Position numbers and translations under genes: made by a program. From Halovivax sp. (GTDB lineage Archaea > Halobacteriota > Halobacteria > Halobacteriales > Natrialbaceae), in contig SKPV01000127.1 of assembly GCA_007119345.1 (NCBI GenBank), positions 1 to 10,636 on the forward strand: DNA of 10,636 nt, given 5' to 3'. Below, in pieces: positions 1 through 4,636 of the stretch. Under the pieces are notes generated by a model, which saw nothing but the letters and a program-made list of their open reading frames with translations, ran no database searches and was not told the origin of the DNA. The first letter of the stretch is position 1, and every line of letters begins with the position of its first letter.

Positions 1-891
1 AAGACGGTCAACGCGCCCAACGACTCGAGCCTCGAGGACGCCAAGGAGGTCTTCGAGTGGGTCTACGAGCACGGCGGCAAGGGCGTTACCTACTATCGCG
101 ACGGCACCCGCAGCAAGCAGGTGCTCACGACGCGGGCGGACAACGCCGAGTTCGCCGACGAGGACGAGGCCGCCGAGGTCATCGTCGAACAGATCCGGGA
201 GGTCTTCGGCGGGTTCGAGCAGTTCCTCGAGAGCGAGGAGGTCCGGGCGGTCGCCGAAGCGGAGCTCTCCGCGCTGCTGACCGGCGAAGTCGACTACGCC
301 GAGAAGCGCTCGCGACCCGACGCCCTCCAGGGCGTCAGCCAGCGCATCGACACCGGCTACGGGAAGGTGTACGTGACGATCAACGAGGACCCCGAGACCG
401 GCCGGCCGTTCGAGCTGTTCGCCAACATCGGCCACTCCGGCGGGTTCACCAACTCCTTCACCGAGGCGCTCGCGAAGGTCATCTCCACGGCGCTGCGCAG
501 CGGCGTCGACCCCGACGAGGTCGTCGACGAGCTCTGTGGCACCCGCAGCCCGAAGGTCGCCTGGGACAAAGGCGAGCAGATCCAGTCGATCCCGGACGCC
601 ATCGGCACGGCGATGCGCCGGTACCTCGACGACGAGATCGACAAGCCCTACCCGCGCCAGAAGACGCTCGAGGAATCCGCGGACGACCTGACCGACGAGC
701 CCGGCGTCGATCGCCCGGCCGTCGACGGCCCCGAAACCGACGGCGGCGCGACCGCCCGGGAGTCGACCGACGCCACCCAGGACCTGATCGACGCCGGCGA
801 GTCCCCCGAGTGTCCCGACTGCGGAGCGCTCTCGCTGTACTACTCCGAAGGCTGCAAGAGCTGCGAATCCTGTGGCTGGAGCGAGTGCTGA
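1..891 (+). CDS. nrdJ: Adenosylcobalamin-dependent (class II) ribonucleotide reductase, C-terminal part
   Basis: Reads open from base 1 to a TGA at 889-891, so 296 C-terminal residues are visible and the start lies upstream. The first residues (KTVNAPNDSS, then KGVTYYRDGTRSKQVL) match the end of the catalytic barrel of class II ribonucleotide reductases, which make deoxyribonucleotides in the cytoplasm with a B12 cofactor. Next comes a TSCPD-type domain (GYGKVYVTINED, FANIGHSGGFTNSFTEAL, about residues 118-205). A low-complexity acidic linker leads to a Cys-rich tail, about residues 271-296, with CPDC, CKSC, ESCG and SEC. In this family such a tail can bind zinc and supplies the cysteines that re-reduce the active site. 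The active-site cysteines and B12 contacts would lie upstream, so the class call rests on the C-terminal layout. Good codon use throughout; no sign of damage. Confidence 0.9.
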   Translation, partial: KTVNAPNDSSLEDAKEVFEWVYEHGGKGVTYYRDGTRSKQVLTTRADNAEFADEDEAAEVIVEQIREVFGGFEQFLESEEVRAVAEAELSALLTGEVDYAEKRSRPDALQGVSQRIDTGYGKVYVTINEDPETGRPFELFANIGHSGGFTNSFTEALAKVISTALRSGVDPDEVVDELCGTRSPKVAWDKGEQIQSIPDAIGTAMRRYLDDEIDKPYPRQKTLEESADDLTDEPGVDRPAVDGPETDGGATARESTDATQDLIDAGESPECPDCGALSLYYSEGCKSCESCGWSEC

Positions 892-960
892 GCGAGTAAG
901 CGTCCGTTAACGGCGATTTCAGGCCGAGTCCCTTTCCGTTCTCCGACCGTCTTCACGGAC

Positions 961-1107
961 ATGCTCGAACTGGCAATCCTGTTCTTCGTGATCGCACTGA
1001 TCGCCGCGGCGCTCGGAGCCGGCGGCGTCGCCGGCCTCAGCATGGCCATCGCGAAGTGGCTCGTGTTGATCTTCCTGGTGCTCGCCGCCCTCTCGCTGCT
1101 GCTCTAG
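961..1107 (+). CDS. DUF1328 (YtjA-type) small membrane protein, 48 aa
   Basis: A 48-residue protein starting MLELAILFFVIALIAAALG and ending LVLAALSLLL. Almost all of it is hydrophobic: one segment at residues 2-19 and a second at 31-48, separated by a Gly-rich turn (GAGGVAGLSM) and the motif AIAKW. This arrangement, with LxxxGAxGxAGxSxxIAKWL, is typical of the DUF1328/YtjA family of about 50-residue inner-membrane proteins of unknown role, common in bacteria and haloarchaea. The ATG at 961 gives the full family length. It lies 69 bases after the ribonucleotide reductase gene on the same strand. Its TAG overlaps the CTA (TAG on the other strand) of the minus-strand remnant at 1104. Confidence 0.85.
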   Translation: MLELAILFFVIALIAAALGAGGVAGLSMAIAKWLVLIFLVLAALSLLL

Positions 1108-1438
1108 GCCGCGAGAGGATCCGAAAACCCACCGGCCCCCGGGCCGTGATTCGGGAGACCGGCCGGACCGTCGTCGATCGACGAGACGAGCCGCTCGAAC
1201 GCCTCCAGCGCGTCCGCGGTCGCGTCGCCGTCAGCCACGGCAGGTTCACCTCGCAAAGTCGGTCGTAGCGTTCGTCGATCACCCGTTCGGCGGTGCGGGC
1301 GTCCGAACCGCACTCGATGTCGAAGTCGCGGTGAGGACCCCACGCGGTGGGTCGACGGCGCAGGTGCGAGCCCTCCTTGCAATCCTGTGCGCGGAACCGA
1401 ACGCGGACGCCGACGGGAGCCCCGACCGGACGGCAGGT
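1104..1438 (-). pseudogene. Possible frameshifted remnant of an unrecognised gene
   Basis: Between the DUF1328 gene and the zinc-finger gene the minus strand has protein-like composition split over two frames. Frame A is open from 1438 downwards and carries pieces such as VRFRAQDCKEGSHLRRR, RDFDIECGSDARTAER and VIDERYDRLCE. It then becomes Arg-rich and unlike a haloarchaeal protein. Near 1245-1260 the plausible reading moves to frame B, with GEPAVADGDATADALEAF, ERLVSSIDDGPAG and the end FSDPLAA, stopping at 1104. Each half looks acidic and haloarchaeal only in its own frame, which suggests one frameshift. No ATG, GTG or TTG is found near the head of frame A (only a GTG at 1280-1282), so the 5' end is also missing or altered. 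I recognise no family. It could instead be plain non-coding DNA with chance reading frames. Confidence 0.3.
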
Positions 1439-1479
1439 TCATTTTTCTCCCGCTCGAGAGTTCGAGCGTCGCCTGACCC

Positions 1480-1635
1480 ATGACCGACCGGCCCGACCCC
1501 GAGTCGTCGCGAGCGGACGAGGATCGCCGCGGACCGCCGTGTCCGTTCTGCGAAGCCGGGATGGACAAACGTCACTGCAAGTACGTCTGTCCGAATCACG
1601 GCGTCGTCTACGACTGTTCCGACCCCTTCCGGTGA
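1480..1635 (+). CDS. Small zinc-finger protein, 51 aa (HVO_2523-like)
   Basis: A 51-residue protein beginning MTDRPDPESSRADEDRRG, an acidic disordered head. The Cys-rich core follows: CPFC at residues 21-24, then HC at 32-33, CPNHG at 37-41 and C46 in DCSDPFR at the end. The core pattern CPxC-(8)-C-(3)-CPxHG-V-V-x-D-C-S-D resembles the very small zinc-finger proteins of haloarchaea that are annotated after Haloferax HVO_2523; I recall this from the family and have not searched it. Five Cys and two His can bind one zinc ion. Probably a soluble cytoplasmic protein that binds nucleic acid or protein. Chosen start is the only ATG before the core. Monocistronic by position; the ATTTTTC stretch at 1441-1447 is the only AT-rich patch upstream. 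Confidence 0.75.
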   Translation: MTDRPDPESSRADEDRRGPPCPFCEAGMDKRHCKYVCPNHGVVYDCSDPFR

Positions 1636-1758
1636 GGACTCGGCGTGCGACTCGACCAGTGAGTCGTTCGATCCGAATAGGGTGTCCACGCTCGCTAGTG
1701 GAATCGAGCGTCCTCCACGGCAACCCAACCGACCATCCTGGTCGTCGGCGACGACCGA

Positions 1759-2466
1759 TCAGTTGCCGGGACTCCACCGGCGGTCGTCCGACCGCGCGAC
1801 CAGTCGGTACGTCGGCCCGGAGAGCAACAGCGCCGCCGCGAACAGGCAGGCCAGCGTGAGCGGCGGACCCAGCTCGCCGAGTCCGTCGGCGGTGATCGTC
1901 GCGGCCGACGCGCCCACGACGACCGCCGCGACCGTCCACGGCAGTTCGCCGATCGCCGTGCCGACCAGCAGCTGGCGCAGCGTGACGCCGCTGGCCGCCG
2001 CCGCGCACGTCGCCGCGTCGGAGGGAATCGGCGCCAGCCGCGAGACGACCACGCCGCGAGTCGGCCCCGCCGTCTCGTAGTAGCGACGGACGGCCCGGCC
2101 GGTCCGACGGACGAACCCGTCGAACGGGAGCGCGGCGAGCGCCTCGTCGTGGGCGCCGTCGAGCACCCAGCGAGCCGCCAGGTAGGTCGGAATCACCGTG
2201 AGCAGGACGCCGGCCATCGCCACGGGCAGGCCGATGGTCACGCCCAACCCGTAGCCGACGACGACCGCGAGCGGCGTCGTCGGCCAGGCGAACAGCGGCC
2301 GGAGGAGGTAGAGGCCGGCGACGACGAGCCCGAACGCGACCGGATCGTCCGCGACGGATTCGAGGGCGCCGACGGTCGCCGACGGGGAGACGACGAGTCC
2401 GGCCGCCACGACCGCCCCCAGGACGAGAACCCCGAGGAGAGCGCGTCCCGGCGTCGAGGGAGGCAT
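1759..2466 (-). CDS. TVP38/TMEM64 family (SNARE-associated domain) membrane protein
   Basis: 235 residues with about five to six hydrophobic segments: about 8-26, 43-60, 64-97, 150-162, 166-187 and 202-216. The core is the SNARE-associated (VTT) domain: PTTPLAVVVGYGLG at about 62-75, the polar loop with RRTGRAVRRYYE at about 120-131, and the conserved stretch VVVSRLAPIPSDAATCAAA at about 139-157. GTAIGELPWTVAAVVVG at about 169-185 follows. This matches the TVP38/TMEM64/DedA-related family, integral membrane proteins thought to act in lipid scrambling or membrane homeostasis; the substrate of this member is unknown. The open frame extends further upstream, but MPPSTPGRALLG is taken as the start because the residues before it look non-coding and would place charged sequence ahead of the first membrane helix. 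Divergent from the DUF5830-like gene, with 91 bases between starts. No strong TATA box is seen. Confidence 0.82.
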   Translation of the reverse strand: MPPSTPGRALLGVLVLGAVVAAGLVVSPSATVGALESVADDPVAFGLVVAGLYLLRPLFAWPTTPLAVVVGYGLGVTIGLPVAMAGVLLTVIPTYLAARWVLDGAHDEALAALPFDGFVRRTGRAVRRYYETAGPTRGVVVSRLAPIPSDAATCAAAASGVTLRQLLVGTAIGELPWTVAAVVVGASAATITADGLGELGPPLTLACLFAAALLLSGPTYRLVARSDDRRWSPGN

Positions 2467-2525
2467 CGACCGCGATTCGCACGGGGCCGTTGAAGGCTTT
2501 GTGCATCGCGCCGACCCGTCACAAT

Positions 2526-2533
2526 CCTTATCG
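2526..2533 (+). promoter_or_regulatory. Probable TATA box for the gene at 2558
   Basis: The sequence CCTTATCG lies 25-32 bases before the ATG at 2558, in otherwise GC-rich DNA. This spacing puts transcription start at or next to the ATG, giving a leaderless mRNA, the commonest haloarchaeal arrangement. It supports ATG 2558 over the upstream in-frame starts. Confidence 0.5.
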
Positions 2534-2557
2534 GGGTCCGCGCCAGATCCTGCCTCG

Positions 2558-2911
2558 ATGGACGAACGGGTCGAGCGCGGCCTGGCACTCCTCGAGCGCC
2601 TCGAGCACGAGTCCCTCGAGCTGCCCGACGTCGTCGACCGATTGGAGGCGGTGACGACCGATCCGACGGCGATCCGAACGATCCTCGACGAGGCCGAGCG
2701 CCGCGGCGTCGTCGAGCGCGCGGACGGCGTCGTCCGTCCGCGAAGCCGCCAGTACCTCCGGTTCGGCCGCGACGTGATCACGAAAGACGGCGAGTTCAGC
2801 TGTCGGCGCTGCGGGTCGACCCTGACCACCGGCTACTTCATGGACCTCGACGCCGGCGAGATCGGTCCGTTCGGCTCGACCTGTATCAGGAAGGTGACCG
2901 GCCGGGAGTAG
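2558..2911 (+). CDS. DUF5830-like protein with C-terminal Cys motif, 117 aa
   Basis: A 117-residue protein. Residues 1-60 (MDERVERGLALLERLE, LPDVVDRLEAVTTDP, ILDEAERRGVVER) look like a small helical, winged-helix-like domain. The C-terminal half has EFSCRRCGSTLTTGYF (Cys 82 and 85) and then GPFGSTCIRKVTGRE (Cys 109). CxxCG followed by GxxC suggests a metal-binding or zinc-ribbon-like fold with one ligand not obvious. The layout agrees with my memory of the haloarchaeal DUF5830 family; function is unknown, and a DNA-binding role is only an inference from the winged-helix-like head. The frame is open further upstream, but ATG 2558 is chosen from the TATA spacing and from where haloarchaeal composition begins. 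It converges with the gene at 2950 across 38 bases. Confidence 0.75.
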   Translation: MDERVERGLALLERLEHESLELPDVVDRLEAVTTDPTAIRTILDEAERRGVVERADGVVRPRSRQYLRFGRDVITKDGEFSCRRCGSTLTTGYFMDLDAGEIGPFGSTCIRKVTGRE

Positions 2912-2949
2912 ATCCGTCGATCCGGCTGGCCCGATTCGACGACCGCGGC

Positions 2950-4083
2950 TCAGCGACCGCGGCGGAGCTCTTCGATCAGCTGCTCGATCGTCTGCTGCTG
3001 GCGTTCGAGGATCGCCGTCTGTCGCTCGACGGCCTCCTCCAGCGCGTCCAGGCGTTCGAGGACGTCGGCGTCGGCCGACGCGGTCGCCGGCTCGAACCCG
3101 CCGGCTTCTACGTCCATCGCGGAGTCTTCCCCCGTGGTCGCGGTCGAGGCCCGCTCCGCCGCCGCGGCCGTCGGCTCCGTCGACGCCGGTTCCGCCCGGT
3201 CCGTCCGATCCCGACCGGCGTCGTCTCGACCGTTCGGCCCCGATGTCGTCTCGGGCGCCGGATCGGCGGCTCCGGCGCTCGGTTCGTCGGTCGTCGACTC
3301 GGTCGCGCCGAGTTCGGCGGCGGCGGGCTCCCGCTCGATCGAGTCGTGCCCGTCGTCGGGCTCGCCGGTCGACTCGGTGCCGAGCGGGGCCGGTCCCTCC
3401 CCGAAGTCGACCGTCGGCGAGGCGTCGCCGTCGTCGGCCTCGTCCTCGCCGATCTTCTCGTTGAGCGCCTCGAGGGAGTCGACGTCGTGGAACGCGAAGA
3501 TCGCCCGCTGGAGTCGCTCGCGGAGGTCTGCGGCCTGTTCGTTCGGCGCCTTGATTCGCTGCTGGCGGCCGTCGACCTCGAGGACGACCTGCGTCGCGAC
3601 GCTCCCGGACTCGAAGGACAGCCCCGTCACGTCGGCGTACCGGAACTCCTCGTAGTCTTCGTCCCAGACGGCCTCGCCGATGTGCTTGACGAGGCGCTGG
3701 CTCGTCACGATCACCGTCAGCTCGCTGAACCGGTAGGTCTGGACCACGCTCTCGCCCGCCTCGGTGATCCCGTTGCCGTTGAGGACGCCGGCGATGACGG
3801 GATGGGCCACGGCGTCGACCTTTCCGGCCGGAATCGTGAACTCGCGGGCGCCCTCGAGGGAGTACTCCAGGGTGAACCGGGCCTTGCGCCGGCCTTCGGA
3901 GATCGACACGCGATCCGCCTCGTGGGAATACTCCTCGACCGACTCGTCGCTGAGCAGGCCGTCCGCGCGGTAGATGATGGTGCTCGAAGGAGAGACGAAG
4001 AGCTCGTCGTCGCCGCCCAGGGAGACGCGGGCGACGATCTCCTCGCCGTCGAGGGTAGACTGTACGATGCCGGGTACGCTCAT
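2950..4083 (-). CDS. Haloarchaeal DUF7115-like protein: PH-like domains, acidic linker, coiled coil
   Basis: 377 residues, starting MSVPGIVQSTLDGEEIVARV. Three parts are visible. (1) Residues 1-200 form a folded region. The second half (ELTVIVTSQRLVKHIG, EEFRYADVTGLSFESGS, TQVVLEVDGRQQRIKAP, then a helix ADLRERLQRAIFAF) has the strand-strand-helix pattern of bacterial PH-like domains. The first half (DELFVSPSSTIIYRADG, VSISEGRRKARFTLEY) may be a second copy. (2) Residues 205-340 are a disordered linker rich in Asp, Glu, Ser, Thr, Ala and Pro. (3) Residues 341-377 (VLERLDALEEAVERQ, ILERQQQTIEQLIEEL) are a clear coiled coil. No signal peptide or membrane segment is seen, so it is likely cytoplasmic and oligomeric. 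I recall this family as DUF7115, not checked. A TATA box at 4108-4115 supports ATG 4081-4083 and a leaderless mRNA. Function unknown. Confidence 0.75.
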   Translation of the reverse strand: MSVPGIVQSTLDGEEIVARVSLGGDDELFVSPSSTIIYRADGLLSDESVEEYSHEADRVSISEGRRKARFTLEYSLEGAREFTIPAGKVDAVAHPVIAGVLNGNGITEAGESVVQTYRFSELTVIVTSQRLVKHIGEAVWDEDYEEFRYADVTGLSFESGSVATQVVLEVDGRQQRIKAPNEQAADLRERLQRAIFAFHDVDSLEALNEKIGEDEADDGDASPTVDFGEGPAPLGTESTGEPDDGHDSIEREPAAAELGATESTTDEPSAGAADPAPETTSGPNGRDDAGRDRTDRAEPASTEPTAAAAERASTATTGEDSAMDVEAGGFEPATASADADVLERLDALEEAVERQTAILERQQQTIEQLIEELRRGR

Positions 4084-4107
4084 GACCCGCCTTTCGTAAT
4101 AGCATGT

Positions 4108-4115
4108 GATAAATC
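4108..4115 (-). promoter_or_regulatory. TATA box for the minus-strand gene at 2950-4083
   Basis: Read on the minus strand this is GATTTATC, 25-32 bases before the ATG at 4083. It is one of the best TATA-like boxes in the window and points to a leaderless transcript. Confidence 0.65.
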
Positions 4116-4154
4116 CGTGGGTGCGAACCTCACGACGGCCCCGAATCGGAAGGG

Positions 4155-4162
4155 TAAAGAAA
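4155..4162 (+). promoter_or_regulatory. TATA-like box for the tRNA-Met gene
   Basis: TAAAGAAA lies 24-31 bases before the first base of the tRNA at 4186, the right place for a promoter that starts transcription at or near the mature 5' end. It lies 39 bases from the box of the divergent minus-strand gene, so the two promoters share a 102-base intergenic space. Confidence 0.5.
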
Positions 4163-4185
4163 CCGACCGCACAACCTCCGAGTGC

Positions 4186-4329
4186 GCCCGGGTGGCTTAG
4201 CTGGACATAGCGCCGCACTCATAGGGTTTAGAGATTCGGTGCGGCACAGCGAGTCCGTATCCCGCGGGGCCCGCCGAGCCTCGGACCTGGGATATGCGGA
4301 GATCGAGGGTTCGGAGCCCTCCCCGGGCA
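4186..4329 (+). tRNA. Elongator tRNA-Met (anticodon CAT) with a 70-nt intron
   Basis: The acceptor stem GCCCGGG (4186-4192) pairs fully with CCCGGGC (4322-4328), and A4329 is the discriminator. The D-arm is 4195-4211. The anticodon stem CCGCA (4213-4217) pairs with TGCGG (4295-4299). The loop is C T CAT A | A with the anticodon CAT at 4220-4222. The variable loop is 4300-4304, and the T-arm GAGGG-TTCGGAG-CCCTC is 4305-4321. After removal of 4224-4293 the mature tRNA is 74 nt; CCA is not encoded. The anticodon stem lacks the three G-C pairs of initiator tRNA and the acceptor starts with G1-C72, so this is elongator Met. The tRNA-Ile2 that also has CAT as gene anticodon is the alternative, but an intron at 37/38 is characteristic of haloarchaeal elongator tRNA-Met. 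Confidence 0.93.
4224..4293 (+). other. Archaeal tRNA intron in a bulge-helix-bulge
   Basis: The intron lies between tRNA positions 37 and 38. The pre-tRNA folds into the canonical substrate of the archaeal splicing endonuclease. Loop bases C4218, U4219, C4220 and A4221 pair with U4288-G4291 (C-G, U-G, C-G, A-U) as the four-pair central helix. U4222-A4223-G4224 is the 5' three-base bulge, cut after A4223. A4292-U4293-A4294 is the 3' bulge, cut after U4293. The inner helix G4225-G4226-U4227-U4228-U4229 pairs with G4283-C4287 and continues as GAG (4231-4233) with CUC (4280-4282) past a bulged A4230. No box C or box D motif of a guide RNA, such as the one in the haloarchaeal tRNA-Trp intron, is seen. 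Confidence 0.92.
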
Positions 4330-4382
4330 CTTTTCGATGCGAGTCACGAACGCAGTGAGTGACGAGTCCGAAAAGTGCCCGG
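4323..4382. repeat. 14-bp perfect inverted repeat that includes the tRNA 3' end
   Basis: The left arm CCGGGCACTTTTCG (4323-4336) is the last six acceptor bases and discriminator of the tRNA plus seven downstream bases. The right arm CGAAAAGTGCCCGG (4369-4382) is its exact reverse complement. Inside the 32-base spacer is a shorter stem, GTCAC (4343-4347) with GTGAC (4359-4363). The transcript could form a long hairpin that uses the same bases as the acceptor stem. It may serve in 3' processing or termination, or be the end of a repeat element. Confidence 0.75.
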
Positions 4383-4400
4383 AAGAAGCGGAGAACCCGG

Positions 4401-4515
4401 TGGTCTTCGCGAGCGCGTGAAACGAGCGAGCGAAGGCTCGGGAGAGCGAAGCTCTCCCGTAGGTTCGGAGCCCTCCTCGGAGAGCGTTGGATGGGGGAGC
4501 ACCTCCGTGCTCACG
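4401..4515. repeat. Cluster of short hairpins downstream of tRNA-Met
   Basis: Three stems follow each other. CTTCGC (4405-4410) pairs with GCGAAG (4430-4435). CGGGAGAGC (4439-4447) pairs with GCTCTCCCG (4451-4459) over a GAA loop, nine perfect pairs. GAGCAC (4497-4502) pairs with GTGCTC (4507-4512). The wording of the stretch, with GAGCGAGCGAAG and GCAGTGAGTGACGAG types of phrase, resembles intergenic repeat DNA I have seen in many haloarchaeal genomes; this is from memory. No gene is seen in 4330-4636. Confidence 0.6.
4462..4476 (+). repeat. Partial duplicate of the tRNA-Met T-arm
   Basis: GGTTCGGAGCCCTCC here is identical over 15 bases to 4308-4322 of the tRNA gene (T-stem, T-loop and other T-stem strand), and the similarity goes on with mismatches (CTCGG against CCCGG). 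The rest of a tRNA is absent. It could be an attachment-site remnant of an element once inserted at the tRNA 3' end, or a relic of a local duplication. Confidence 0.6.
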
Positions 4516-4606
4516 GTGGGTCGGTGCCCTTCGACGACGGTGGTGCTCAGTGCCAGAAAGGAAGGACCAATAGCCGCCCGAGCGGTGGCGTCCGTGGGAT
4601 CGCCAC

Positions 4607-4614
4607 ACTTACTT
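4607..4614 (+). promoter_or_regulatory. Weak TATA-like box for the transporter at 4637
   Basis: ACTTACTT lies 23-30 bases before the ATG at 4637, in the position expected for a leaderless transcript. It argues for ATG 4637 over the in-frame GTG at 4619, which would fall almost on the box. Confidence 0.4.
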
Positions 4615-4636
4615 CGCCGTGCACACCCGTCGGTGC

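Noticed and set aside
4224..4293. Box C/D guide RNA inside the tRNA intron
   Set aside because: No RUGAUGA or CUGA box pair is found in the 70 bases.
4228..4608. Minus-strand 126-residue frame across the tRNA and its downstream repeats
   Set aside because: It runs antisense through the tRNA intron and exon 2 and has no protein-like pattern.
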